Source: CAZXEU01 sp964639665
GTDB taxonomy: Bacteria > Bacteroidota > Rhodothermia > Rhodothermales > Bin80
Assembly: GCA_964639665.1 (NCBI GenBank)
Contig: CAZXEU010000075.1
Location: 1 to 14,312 of the forward strand
DNA length: 14,312 nucleotides
Reading direction: 5' to 3'
In this document: piece by piece, positions 1-9,080 of the stretch
Layout: each line of letters begins with the position of its first letter
Numbering within the stretch: the first letter of the stretch is position 1
Notes under the pieces: model-generated
The model's input: only the letters and a program-made list of their open reading frames with translations
What the model was told of the DNA's origin: nothing
Databases searched by the model: none
Made by a program: the position numbers and the translations under genes

Positions 1-670
1 GAGGCCCTGTGCATCGGGCGGAGGCAGCTACGGCTGTACACGCTGTGCCTCTGGCGCTGGAGCATAGTCCCAGTGTTAAGCACGGTCACGATGCAGGATC
101 GTATAGGTAGGTGCCGGCGGCACTTTCGTATATAATTCCCAAAAATAATCCACTCGCAGCTGAATGGTCGACCCTGCCAGGAGATTCGGCTTCAAGCGAC
201 CTCGTTGCTGTGGCTTGGTTTACAGCGTCATTACACTGCCGCGGGCTCATGGAAACCTCCGGTATCGTATACAACGAATTGGGGAAACTCCTTGTTTGTC
301 TGCGCAATAGCGCGGGGTGTGTCCACGGCGAGCAAGACTTTATCCGTCCATCGGAGGTACGTGCCTTGCCCCAGCGTAGCGTGAATCCGGAATAGATGCC
401 AGCGGGCGTCTTCTGCATCCGGTCACCAGAAAGGCAAGTAACACGAGTGAACAATGCCTGAAATGTCTCATGAGTGCGTACTTATGCTGCCTAACTGACG
501 GCTATTCGATCCTGGCGTCTGCGCTTTCGCTTCCGGTTATGAGCGGCGCCCGCATTTAGGTGCCGCGCAGGCAAGCTGGCGGGCGAGGGGCTGCTCCTGG
601 CACTCTGGGCCCGTTTTGCCGGTAATGCAACAATTGGGCTAAAAGCCGCCAGCGTGCGAAGGGCGACGGG
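1..670. other. 670-base left flank with no supportable gene
   Basis: Short open frames exist on both strands here (about 111-395 plus and 86-454 minus), but neither translation resembles a known family, shows a domain motif, or has a ribosome binding site, and they overlap each other antisense. No tRNA-like T-arm or rRNA-like sequence is visible. An AT-rich island at 121-150 stands out in a GC-rich background; it contains TATAAT at 131-136 (plus) and TATTTTTG on the minus strand (147-140), but neither has a convincing upstream box. The part next to the RNase D stop has only a weak 4-bp hairpin (GGCT-TTT-AGCC on the minus strand). It could be intergenic DNA, a decayed gene, or an unrecognised small RNA. 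Confidence 0.5.
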
Positions 671-1820
671 TCACGCCGGCCCCACGAGCCCCGTCGCGGG
701 ATCGACGCGAACGCTCAAGCTGCCCTGCAGCAATGCTTCGAGCTCTTTTCCCGCAAACTCCCATCGCCAGCCCCGGGAAAGGAGCTGGTCCTTTTCGCGT
801 TTGCTTACGGCGAAAGCGCTGATGTCAGACCTGGTGGCCACCAGGGCCGGATCAACGCCGCTTGCCAGTCCTTTTCCGGTAACATAGGCTTCTAGCAAGG
901 CGGTACGAGCCAAATGTGCCCGGTCGGCTGGGTGAGCTGCCGGGGCGGCCGGCAAATCCTCTTCCCGGGTGGCAAACGCCATCGAAACGGCCTCAACAAT
1001 GGCCGCTCCATGCATTCTCCTGGGCCGGTCACCCAATTGGCGAATTCCGGAAAGAGCATTTAGTGTCCTCGGCGCACGCCTGGCTACTGTCAGCAATATC
1101 TTGTCCGCGAGTACGTGAGACCGGGGAAGGTTGCGGCTTCTGGCCGCTTCTTCTCGCCAGGCGGCCACGTAGCGAAGAATCTCACGTTGGCGACCTTTCA
1201 GTCGTGCCATCCCGCCAACACGGAGATAGTATTCGAATGGATCAGGTTCAGCAATGTTGGCCTCATCCGCGCAAGCGGCCATTTCTTCTGCCAACCAGTG
1301 CTCTCGTCCCTGGTCGCGGGCCATCGCCCGGATCTTTTGCATGGCCCGCACCAGGTGGCGTACATCGTCCTGAGCATAATTCAGCTGAGCATCCGTAAGC
1401 GGGCGCCTTAGCCAGTCTGAACGAGTCTCCGTTTTTGCCAGTTGGATCTCCAGCAGCCGCTTCAGCAGATTCTGCAGCGACAAAGTGGATTCAAGGCCGA
1501 TAAAGCCAGCCGCCCGCTGGATATCAAATATGTTCTGCGGAACCGCTCCCGTTTCCCTGTGCAAGATGCGCAAGTCGTGAGACGCATCGTGCAGAACCTT
1601 AACCGTTGCAGGATCTTCCAGGAATCTTCGGAGCGGGCTCAGGTCCCTCGTCCTTACAGCGTCGATAACGAAGACATCTCCGTCAGGCAATCCCAATTGG
1701 ATCAGCGAGAGCACCGGGTAATAGGTCCGTTCCCATACAAACTCGGTATCAACTGCTATGCTGCCTGCATCAAGCGCGCTCGCAACGGCCGAATCAAGTG
1801 CTTCGGGTGTATCTATCATG
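671..1820 (-). CDS. rnd: Ribonuclease D (DEDD-type 3'-5' exoribonuclease with HRDC domain)
   Basis: Cytoplasmic 3'-5' exoribonuclease, known in this family for trimming tRNA precursor 3' ends and other stable RNAs. Counting from the ATG at 1820 (382 residues), the DEDDy catalytic set is visible: D24 and E26 in VDTEF, D82 in HDASHDL, and Y148 and D152 in YAQDDV. These lie within a few residues of the E. coli positions (28, 30, 85, 151, 155). An HRDC-type helical domain follows at about 205-285, and a second helical HRDC-like segment at about 305-370. The frame also opens further upstream at a GTG (1858), but those 13 extra residues do not look like the family, so I chose the ATG. No Shine-Dalgarno is evident at either start. 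The gene stands alone and is divergent from the ferredoxin gene. The family assignment is firm; the substrate in this organism is inferred. Confidence 0.93.
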
Positions 1821-1988
1821 CCGTCGAATATACAGGTAGCTGCCGGTTGCTGCCGCACTCTGGACTTGGGCCCCTGCCGCAGCGAGGGATCCGGAACTTT
1901 TGGCTGTGCCGGACCCGGCTTCGCATTCGCGCATTGAACGGCTCACAACTCGCCGTCTGTCTGTACCGCCATTAGGACGAAGCTCTAG

Positions 1989-2330
1989 ATGCCTTACGTT
2001 GTCGCGGAGCCCTGCATCAATTGCAAGCACACAGATTGCGTAGAAGTCTGTCCTGTGGATTGCTTTTATGAAGGGCCCAATTTTCTCGTCATCCATCCGG
2101 ATGAGTGCATCGATTGCAATGCCTGCGTTCCCGTCTGTCCGGTAGAGGCCATTTATCCGGATGACGAACTACCGGAGGAATGGGAGCATTACACGCAATG
2201 GAACGAATACTTGGCGGAGAAATGGCAGGAGAAGGGCTACAACATCGTGGACCGCCAGGATCCGCTGCCCGAGGCTGAGCTCTGGAAGGAAAAGCCCAAG
2301 ACGGAGGAAGACATCCTGGACTGGGAATGA
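1989..2330 (+). CDS. fdxA: 7Fe ferredoxin ([3Fe-4S][4Fe-4S]), Azotobacter FdI type
   Basis: Small soluble electron carrier of 113 residues. The N-terminal half closely follows Azotobacter ferredoxin I. C9, C17 and C50 match the 3Fe-4S ligands, and C21, C40, C43 and C46 match the 4Fe-4S ligands; the non-ligand C12 and C25 of that family are also present. The first cluster motif has the long CxxCxxxxC spacing, and the central stretch CPVDCFYEGPNFLVIHPDEC is near-invariant in the family. The C-terminal 55 residues are strongly acidic and Trp-rich, as in other FdI-type proteins. An AGGA lies about 10 bases before the ATG, a weak ribosome binding site. The gene stands alone between the divergent RNase D gene and the convergent ahcY gene, so its redox partner cannot be read from context. 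Confidence 0.95.
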   Translation: MPYVVAEPCINCKHTDCVEVCPVDCFYEGPNFLVIHPDECIDCNACVPVCPVEAIYPDDELPEEWEHYTQWNEYLAEKWQEKGYNIVDRQDPLPEAELWKEKPKTEEDILDWE

Positions 2331-2331
2331 C

Positions 2332-3609
2332 CTACGTTCCAGCCGAATAGTCCGTGGCGTATGCCACCTGGTCTTCCGTGAGCGTATCGATGGCCAGTCC
2401 CATCGTCGCCAGCTTCAGGCTGGCAATGTGCTGATCAATCTCTTCCGGCAGGTCTATGACGGAATTAGGCAGTTCCACCCCGCTCTCGCGGGCCTGAATG
2501 AGATGCAGATGCGCCATGAACTGGTTGGCAAAGCTCATGTCCATGACCTCAGAGGGGTGTCCCTCCGCTGCTGCCAGGTTTACCAGCCGTCCGTCCGCCA
2601 GGACAAAGATCTTCTTGCCGTCCGCGAGCGTGTATTCGCGGTTGTCGGGGCGAATCACGCGACTCGACCGGGAGATCGCCTCCAGTTCTGAAAGACACAG
2701 CTCCACGTCATAGTGTCCTGTGTTGCAGACGATGGCGCCATCCTTCATGGCCTCGAAATGGCTGCCGCGAATGATGTCCTTCATTCCCGTGGCCGTGACG
2801 AAAATGTCGCCAGTCCGCGCCGCCTTCTGCATGGGCATAACATGCATGCCCTCCAGCGTAGCCTTGAGTGCGGCCGTGGGCTTTACTTCGGTTACGATGA
2901 CGTTTGCGCCAAGTCCCTTGGCCCGCATGGCCACGCCTCTTCCGCAGTGTCCGTATCCGGCCACTACAAAATTCTTGCCCGCAATCAGCACGGACGTTGC
3001 ACGCAGGATTCCGTCGAGAGTGCTTTGTCCCGTGCCGTAGACATTGTCGAAGTCCCACTTTGTCTCCGCATCGTTGACCGCCAGGACGGGATACAATAGT
3101 TTGCCATCAGCGGCCATCGCCCGAAGGCGCTGGACGCCCGTGGTGGTCTCTTCACTGCCGCCGATAATGTGGCTCGCTAGATGTGGAAACCGATGGTGCA
3201 CGGTAAAGATGAGATCTGCGCCATCATCCAAGGTCAGGTGTGGAGGGTCGTCAATTGTTCGGTCAATGCTCCAGTAGAAGTCCTCAACGCTTTGGCCGTA
3301 CCAGGCATAGATCTCGATTCCGGCCGTAGCGAGAGCAGCTGCAACGCCGTCGTTTGTGGACAGCGGATTACAGCCGCTCCAGGCGACTTTTGCGCCGCAT
3401 GCGGCGAACGTCTCCACCAGGACAGCAGTCTCCTTGGTTACGTGGAGACACCCAGTGATCTTATAGCCTTCAAAGGGCCTGGTTTGAGCATATGCCTCTC
3501 GCAACTGGGCCAGCACCGGCATTCTGCTTTCGGCCCACTCGATCCGCATGCGGCCTGCTTCGGCAAGACCGAGATCCCGAACCTTGTAACGTCCCTCCAG
3601 GTGGTCCAT
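2332..3609 (-). CDS. ahcY: Adenosylhomocysteinase (S-adenosyl-L-homocysteine hydrolase)
   Basis: NAD-dependent cytoplasmic enzyme that reversibly splits S-adenosylhomocysteine into adenosine and homocysteine, relieving product inhibition of methyltransferases. From the ATG at 3609 the protein has 425 residues. Family residues seen: H56 in GCLHVTKET, D129 in DDGADL, E154 in GGSEETTTG, K184/D188/N189 in TKWDFDN, the NAD-binding GYGHCGRG at 218-225, H299 in NTGHYDVE, and H351 in GHPSEVMD. It is shorter than the eukaryotic/proteobacterial form and ends without the KPxHYRY tail that reaches a neighbouring subunit's cofactor; the YGTGQST segment also fits the short archaeal/Thermotoga-like subfamily. 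The reading frame extends 5 codons upstream to a TTG (3624), a less likely start. It is last in the minus-strand order metK-peptidase-ahcY, 68 bases after the peptidase stop. Confidence 0.96.
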   Translation of the reverse strand: MDHLEGRYKVRDLGLAEAGRMRIEWAESRMPVLAQLREAYAQTRPFEGYKITGCLHVTKETAVLVETFAACGAKVAWSGCNPLSTNDGVAAALATAGIEIYAWYGQSVEDFYWSIDRTIDDPPHLTLDDGADLIFTVHHRFPHLASHIIGGSEETTTGVQRLRAMAADGKLLYPVLAVNDAETKWDFDNVYGTGQSTLDGILRATSVLIAGKNFVVAGYGHCGRGVAMRAKGLGANVIVTEVKPTAALKATLEGMHVMPMQKAARTGDIFVTATGMKDIIRGSHFEAMKDGAIVCNTGHYDVELCLSELEAISRSSRVIRPDNREYTLADGKKIFVLADGRLVNLAAAEGHPSEVMDMSFANQFMAHLHLIQARESGVELPNSVIDLPEEIDQHIASLKLATMGLAIDTLTEDQVAYATDYSAGT

Positions 3610-3677
3610 GGCGAACAAAATCAAATGGTCACAAAAAGCGCGGTGGTACTCTCGACGATCCTTGACGTTTCTTCACT

Positions 3678-6600
3678 CTAGCGCTGGACGATCATGGGTT
3701 CGATGAACTGGTGCCCTCCTGCGCGCAAGCGGATGAAATAGATGCCGCTTGCCAGGTTGCCGCGTGCAAGGGAAACCGAATACGTGCCGGCGGCTAACTC
3801 TCTCTCCACAAGGGCGCTTACCCGCTGCCCCAGCACGTTGTACACATCCAGCTGAACGTTCGTTGCTTCGGGCAGCGTGTACTGGACTGTGGTGCTGTGC
3901 GTAAACGGGTCGGGAAAATTCGCATGAAGAGCTAACTCGCGGCTGATGTCAAATGCGTCGTCCGGTGTGCTGTACACGAGCACCGCGCCATGTATTCGCC
4001 AGAATTGTTCGGCCCCGGCGCCTGCGGCCACGCCGAAATCCAGCCGCAGCCGAATGCGCTCGCCGGCATGGGGGGCCAAATGGAAAGAGGAGCGGAGACG
4101 GTCCCGGGAGCCTTCGGTCCAGGCCAACTCTTCGCGCAAGGGTCCACTGGCGGGGCGGCTGGCAATTCCGGCTTCCGGTGACAGCAGCGTCCACTTGTCG
4201 CTCTCCGAATTCCACAGCTTGACGTTGGCTCCTGAGCTTGAGCCCAGACTGTAGGAATGATCAAGTTCGAATGTTATCTCGGAAGCATTCTGTGGCAGGT
4301 CTAGCGGACCAAGGTGAAGGCTGGAAACGTCTGTCTGGTCACCGCCGCGTGCGATAAACTGCATCGCTTCCCTGCGCCAGACGCCTGTCGTGACTGCGCT
4401 TGCGAGAGCCGATACCTCTTCTGCCAACTGGACGTCAATGACGAAAGGGGCTTGCTCATGCGGTGGCGCCGTGGTGCTGTTGCCGTCAGAATCCGTGACG
4501 CGCAGCCTGTACGTGACGCGCGCACCGGCTTCCGGAGGACGGCGCAGCGGAACGGAACCGGAAAACAGTGTAAGGCTGGCGGGAGCCATTTCGAGGCGCA
4601 CGGTGCCGCCTTCCGTGCTGCCGCCTCGAGCTTGGTACGTATAGTCCATCAGGGCGGCATCAATCCCGGAGGGGTCTTCGGCCCTGACCGTAATCAGGGG
4701 AGGCGCCTCTCCGGCACGTGAAACCACGCGGGCTTCCGGCAGGTCCCCAAGCGCGGGAGGAGCGGTGTCCGGACTTCTTGCCACCAGAAGCCGGATGTCG
4801 TCAATTGCCCAGCCCGCATATCCGTATCGCGACGCGTGCGAATTGGACCGGTTGGTCCCTAGCTCAAAGCGTATTCTCACGTCCGCGCCACCGGGCAGGT
4901 GCATGCGAACGCGGCGCCATCCAAAGCTGTAGCCACCGAATGCCTGCTCCTGCTCCAGCGGGTTCGCGCTGCCGGCGGAGATACTTCCCGTATAGCCAAC
5001 CTCCGGCCGCAACAGTACCCACGACAGGCCCCTGTCGTAGCTCGCTTTAACATTGGCGCCGTCGTGAAGCACTCCGGTGGACGAAGGCCCCGGTCCCGAT
5101 ACATTCTCATGCTCCAGGTCATACCAGTGCCAGAATTCCAGGTACAAGCCTTCATAATGGCCCAGATCCCGCGATGGAAGCTCCAGCGCAGCCCGGCCCG
5201 CGGTGCCGGGATAGGGTCCTGCTGAGCTGGTTGCCCAGACGCTGCTTCCTGAACGCGCCGCAAGCGGTCCGAAAGAGGGCGTGCCTCTTTCCCAAACGCC
5301 ATGGGGTTGCAGTCCCTCCTCGGTCTCGGAGTCGAATGCGGTGAGCACACCGTCCTCTGTAACGTCCATGGCAAAGGCGGCCGCCGATGCCGCGGGGAGG
5401 GAGATACCATTCGGGTTTGCAGCGACATCACGCGCCCAGACGCGGTACCGCACGCGATCACCGGCTCGGGCGATGGCATCCGGAAACTGACCGGCATATT
5501 GGTCATCACCCTGGCCCATCAGGCCGAACGCGCCGCTTTCGCGGCGCACGCCGGCCTGATCCGACACCCGAAACTCTACCCACACGCTGTCCACTCCCTG
5601 ATTGTCCTCGACCCGGGCCATGACTTCGGGAGGCCAGTCACCGATGTCAACGAAGGCAGGCGGCACGTGCCGGATTTGCGGGGCCTCGGTATCGCGGCCC
5701 AGGATCACGCTGAACGTGGAGTCCGGCGCACGGGTGGGGAGCCGGGATACGAGTCCGGCTACGTCTTCGGCTTCCACGTAGTATTGCAGCCTGAAGGCGT
5801 CGGCAGGCAGCACAAGGGATCCCGTGTACAGCGTGTCACTCTCCCGAGCGAGCTCGATCGCGGTGAAGGCAGAAGTGCCGGTTGTGTACAGAAGCCGTAC
5901 GGTCGCTATATCGGCTGCTACCGGTATGGCGCTGACCGTCACCGGCGCGCTAGGTGTCACCGCAGGGTCCGCGTATTCCAGCGGATCGTGGACGATCCGG
6001 GGGCCAAAGTCGGCGGGATTGACCAGTTTACGCTGGCCAAAACGGTTGACTATGGACCCCAGATGCCGGCCCCCGAACAGATCCGCATCCGCCTGCGCAA
6101 ACGCCGCCGCGGCGTCCAGCATGGAAGCCGGGCGGCCAAGGTACAACTGGGAATAGAGCGCGAGACGGTCTGTGGCGTCCTTGCCGATATCGTCGTAGAT
6201 CTCCATGACGGCTGTGGCCCAGAAGGCCCCGTCCGTATACCAGTCGCGGGACTGGCAAAATCCGTCGTGGCATTCCGTGACCTCTCCGTAGATGCCATAG
6301 CGGTTGAGCCGGCGTCCACTCCATGTCTCGTTCCCATCCCAGGAAAAGACGTGCCGCCAGTCGTGCGCCGGAACCTTCCCTGACTCCATAAGCCCCCGGG
6401 TATACGAAACAGCCCAGTAGTCTGCCCAGCCTTCGTGCAGTGCAGTGCCTTCCGCGCCATCGAAGAGATTGGGCGCGTTGGTATCAAGAATGGCGTGCCC
6501 GTATTCGTGGATGATGACCTCTGCGTCCTCCGCGTCGTCGATACCGCCGTCTCCGAAGGCCACTGCGAACTGTCCTGCGAAGTACTTCGAGTTGTCGTCG

Positions 6601-7748
6601 GAGCCCAGGCCGTGCGGATTGACGCGCAAGACCCTTGTGCCGGTTCGCAGGCCAAGGTCCAGGGAGAATATGTATCGCTGGTTGGCGTCAATGTGGTAAT
6701 AGGCCATGACAGCTTCAAACTTGTCGTCGGCCCTGGTGTAGCGAAATGCATCCGGATTCGACTCTGCGGGCGGGCTAGAAGGCGTTCCGCCTATGCCTGC
6801 AGTGCCGACGATGCGAACGTGCGGTCCCTCCAGCCGGTATAGTCCGTCGGCTCCCAGCGTGATGTCTCGCAGGACGACTTCTACGCGCTCGTTGTTGAGA
6901 GCCTCCGAGTCTGCGTCGTTGCGATCCCGATACTGTCCACCGTATGCGTTGCCCGAGGAGGTCAGCGGATCCGGGTCAAAGACGAGGCCGGATCCGTCTA
7001 CGCGGCCGGACTTGCCGTGATTGTCGCGATCCGGGTGCATTCGCAAAACGCGATCCATGACGAGTATCAGGCCGCCGGACGCCGCATCGACCAGCACCTC
7101 CCACTCATCCCCGGAATCCTGTGACGAGACGAGCATTCGCCATGCGAGCCGAGGCCTCGCTTCCGGATATACCACGAGCGTGGCAGGGCCTGTATTCGCC
7201 CGGCCAGGGGCGATGGACAGGCTGGCGATCTGTGCAGACTCGGCCGCCGTCAGGCGCGGCGCGGGACTGAAACCGCTGATTCCGTCAAGGTGAGGGGCGT
7301 ATCCGCTGACGACCATGGTCGGACGCCCCCCAGGTCCCAGGTTTACCTTGACCAGCCGGTTGTAGACCGGCAGGCCCTCGAAGACCTGCTGAAATGTCAG
7401 GTGGCTGCCAAAGCGGGTTACGTGCTCGTCGACAAGCTGCAGGCTACCCGTGGAGGTCCACCCGAACCGATCGCTCTCCTGCTCCAGGTATGCGCGAGAA
7501 GTGGCGTCCGGGGAATCCAGTACGGGCGTATCAGCCGGAATTCCGTATACGGCCCGGTACAGGCCGCTTGCCGGATCCACGCGCCCTCCCTCCGCCGCAA
7601 CTGTGGGCAACCGAGAGACCGGATCCGCAGTCACTACAAAAGGGCGCGTCGACTCGGGCAGTGCCTCTACTGCGCGTGCCTGCTCCTGCTGTCCAGCCGC
7701 AATGTTGACCGTTGCCAGGGTGCAAACCGCCAGAGCGGCGTACCTCAT
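3678..7748 (-). CDS. Secreted M36-like (fungalysin-type) metallopeptidase with T9SS sorting domain
   Basis: Large exported zinc peptidase of 1356 residues. Order of parts: Sec signal peptide (about 1-19, cleavage near AAG/QQ); FTP-like propeptide (about 85-150, VFEGLPVYNRLVKVN); PepSY-like segment (about 165-232); gluzincin catalytic domain (about 235-585) with HEYGH at 414-418 and the third zinc ligand E439 in HEGWADY; two Ig-like domains (about 600-795); an immune-inhibitor-A/MAM-like jelly roll (about 800-990, ending GWAIDDIRLL); another Ig-like domain (about 1000-1108); a second jelly roll (about 1115-1262); and a T9SS type A sorting domain (1274-1356, with NFPDPF, VYNVLGQRV, AAGTY and SGIYFIRL). 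C493 and C498 could form a disulfide. C9 lacks a proper lipobox. GGGGA lies a few bases before the ATG. It starts 24 bases after the metK stop, so co-transcription is likely. The catalytic family could be placed as M4-like rather than M36; the substrate is unknown. Confidence 0.9.
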   Translation of the reverse strand: MRYAALAVCTLATVNIAAGQQEQARAVEALPESTRPFVVTADPVSRLPTVAAEGGRVDPASGLYRAVYGIPADTPVLDSPDATSRAYLEQESDRFGWTSTGSLQLVDEHVTRFGSHLTFQQVFEGLPVYNRLVKVNLGPGGRPTMVVSGYAPHLDGISGFSPAPRLTAAESAQIASLSIAPGRANTGPATLVVYPEARPRLAWRMLVSSQDSGDEWEVLVDAASGGLILVMDRVLRMHPDRDNHGKSGRVDGSGLVFDPDPLTSSGNAYGGQYRDRNDADSEALNNERVEVVLRDITLGADGLYRLEGPHVRIVGTAGIGGTPSSPPAESNPDAFRYTRADDKFEAVMAYYHIDANQRYIFSLDLGLRTGTRVLRVNPHGLGSDDNSKYFAGQFAVAFGDGGIDDAEDAEVIIHEYGHAILDTNAPNLFDGAEGTALHEGWADYWAVSYTRGLMESGKVPAHDWRHVFSWDGNETWSGRRLNRYGIYGEVTECHDGFCQSRDWYTDGAFWATAVMEIYDDIGKDATDRLALYSQLYLGRPASMLDAAAAFAQADADLFGGRHLGSIVNRFGQRKLVNPADFGPRIVHDPLEYADPAVTPSAPVTVSAIPVAADIATVRLLYTTGTSAFTAIELARESDTLYTGSLVLPADAFRLQYYVEAEDVAGLVSRLPTRAPDSTFSVILGRDTEAPQIRHVPPAFVDIGDWPPEVMARVEDNQGVDSVWVEFRVSDQAGVRRESGAFGLMGQGDDQYAGQFPDAIARAGDRVRYRVWARDVAANPNGISLPAASAAAFAMDVTEDGVLTAFDSETEEGLQPHGVWERGTPSFGPLAARSGSSVWATSSAGPYPGTAGRAALELPSRDLGHYEGLYLEFWHWYDLEHENVSGPGPSSTGVLHDGANVKASYDRGLSWVLLRPEVGYTGSISAGSANPLEQEQAFGGYSFGWRRVRMHLPGGADVRIRFELGTNRSNSHASRYGYAGWAIDDIRLLVARSPDTAPPALGDLPEARVVSRAGEAPPLITVRAEDPSGIDAALMDYTYQARGGSTEGGTVRLEMAPASLTLFSGSVPLRRPPEAGARVTYRLRVTDSDGNSTTAPPHEQAPFVIDVQLAEEVSALASAVTTGVWRREAMQFIARGGDQTDVSSLHLGPLDLPQNASEITFELDHSYSLGSSSGANVKLWNSESDKWTLLSPEAGIASRPASGPLREELAWTEGSRDRLRSSFHLAPHAGERIRLRLDFGVAAGAGAEQFWRIHGAVLVYSTPDDAFDISRELALHANFPDPFTHSTTVQYTLPEATNVQLDVYNVLGQRVSALVERELAAGTYSVSLARGNLASGIYFIRLRAGGHQFIEPMIVQR

Positions 7749-7772
7749 CTTGCGTCCCCGATTGCGAGCAGG

Positions 7773-8966
7773 TTACCGCACGAAGGCCCAGCTGGAGTCC
7801 GCGGCCACCTCAGGTGCCCTGGTTATGGCAGCCGCACGCAGCTGGTCCACGGCATCCAGCCGTTCCCAGGGAAAACCGTCGCGTCCGAAATGCCCGTAAG
7901 CGGCCGTTTTCTGATAGATGGGTTGAAGCAGGTTCAGGCGCCGTATAATGGCGGCCGGGCTAAGCCTGAAGACACTCTCCACGAGTTCAACGAGCACCTC
8001 GTCTTTCAGCCTGCCGGTCTCACAGGAGTCAACGTGAATGGATACGGGTTCCGGTTCGCCAATGGCGTAAGCGATCTGCACTTCCGCGCTGTCCGCCAGA
8101 CCGGCTGCGACGATATTCTTGGCCACATGGCGCGCGGCATAGGCTGCGGATCGATCCACCTTGGACGGATCCTTGCCGCTGAATGCGCCCCCGCCGTGGG
8201 CGCCGCGCCCGCCATATGTGTCCACGATGATTTTTCGGCCGGTCAGCCCCGCGTCCGCATCCGGACCACCCTTGACAAACTTGCCCGAAGGGTTTACCAG
8301 AAGAGTGAAATCGGGCGTGCGGCTCGACGGCTTGATTACGCGCGGCAGCAGAATGGTCTCTATATCGTGGCGGATACGCTCCGTTGTGACGGTTTCCGCG
8401 TGCTGCGTCGAGATCACGACGGTATGGACTTTCGGAGTTCCGTCTCCGTAGCGCACCGTTACCTGGCTCTTTGCATCGGGCCCGAGGTACGGCATAAGGT
8501 CCGAATCCTTGCGGATTCTCGACAGCTGATAGACGAGCCGGTGGGCTAGCGTCAGTGGGAGTGGCATGTACTCCTCTGTCTCGAGGCAGGCATAGCCGAA
8601 CATCATGCCCTGGTCTCCGGCGCCCTGCTCCCGGCCGTCTGCGGCATCGACGCCTTGCGCAATGTCCTCGCTCTGCTCATGGATATGGCAATCCACGGTG
8701 CACGAATCCGCGCTGAAATTCTTTTCCGGGTCGGTGTAGCCTATCTCGCGTATGACCTGCCGAGCAACGCTTTCCGTGTCGACGTCTGCAGCCGAGCGGA
8801 CCTCGCCGGCCAGCACGACGCGGTCGGTGGTTACCAGCGTCTCTACGGCTACCCGGCACTCGGGATCTTTCTCCAGATACGCATCCAGAATCGCGTCCGA
8901 AATCTGGTCTGCCACCTTGTCGGGATGTCCTTCGGAAACAGACTCGGACGTAAACAGATAAGCCAT
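7773..8966 (-). CDS. metK: S-adenosylmethionine synthetase (methionine adenosyltransferase)
   Basis: Makes S-adenosylmethionine from methionine and ATP in the cytoplasm, releasing phosphate and pyrophosphate. The protein has 397 residues from the ATG at 8966, the usual length. The N-terminal signature FTSESVSEGHPDKVADQISD carries H14 and D16; the ATP-binding hexapeptide GAGDQG lies at 115-120; and the second signature GGGAFSGKDPSKVDRSAAY lies at 258-276 with K265. The frame stays open 44 codons further upstream to a TTG at 9098, but that segment is Arg/Leu-rich, does not resemble the family and runs through a hairpin-forming leader, so I rejected it. It is first in the minus-strand cluster with the peptidase and ahcY, and is divergent from acpP. 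The enzyme identity is essentially certain; regulation by the leader is a guess. Confidence 0.98.
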   Translation of the reverse strand: MAYLFTSESVSEGHPDKVADQISDAILDAYLEKDPECRVAVETLVTTDRVVLAGEVRSAADVDTESVARQVIREIGYTDPEKNFSADSCTVDCHIHEQSEDIAQGVDAADGREQGAGDQGMMFGYACLETEEYMPLPLTLAHRLVYQLSRIRKDSDLMPYLGPDAKSQVTVRYGDGTPKVHTVVISTQHAETVTTERIRHDIETILLPRVIKPSSRTPDFTLLVNPSGKFVKGGPDADAGLTGRKIIVDTYGGRGAHGGGAFSGKDPSKVDRSAAYAARHVAKNIVAAGLADSAEVQIAYAIGEPEPVSIHVDSCETGRLKDEVLVELVESVFRLSPAAIIRRLNLLQPIYQKTAAYGHFGRDGFPWERLDAVDQLRAAAITRAPEVAADSSWAFVR

Positions 8967-9080
8967 CTTGAGAGCTCGCAGTAACGGGTCTAGCAATGAA
9001 AGCGTAAGCCGCAGTACAACGCCGATTCTTCGCCGGAGTTCAGCAGCATGATCTGCGGGCGCGAGCGCAAAGGCTGGCTC

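Noticed and set aside
86..454. 122-codon minus-strand frame ending with an SAAGTYLY stretch that recalls the AAGTY of T9SS sorting domains
   Set aside because: The rest of the sorting domain (NPF, VYDVLGR, SGxYxxRL) is absent in all three minus frames around it, so the short match is probably chance.
480..530. ATTCGATCC segment resembling a tRNA T-loop
   Set aside because: The flanking bases do not form a 5-bp T-stem, and there is no anticodon arm or acceptor stem at the right spacing.
1821..1858. 13-residue extension of RNase D from a GTG
   Set aside because: With the ATG at 1820 the catalytic residues fall close to E. coli numbering; the extension has no family resemblance.
5301..6383. 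360-codon open frame antisense to the peptidase gene
   Set aside because: It lies wholly inside the clear M36-like gene on the opposite strand, has no recognisable domain and is Arg/Gly/His-rich, as expected for a shadow frame in GC-rich DNA.
7290..8549. 419-codon open frame antisense across the peptidase/metK junction
   Set aside because: It overlaps two well-supported genes on the other strand and shows no family motif; long antisense frames are common at this GC content.
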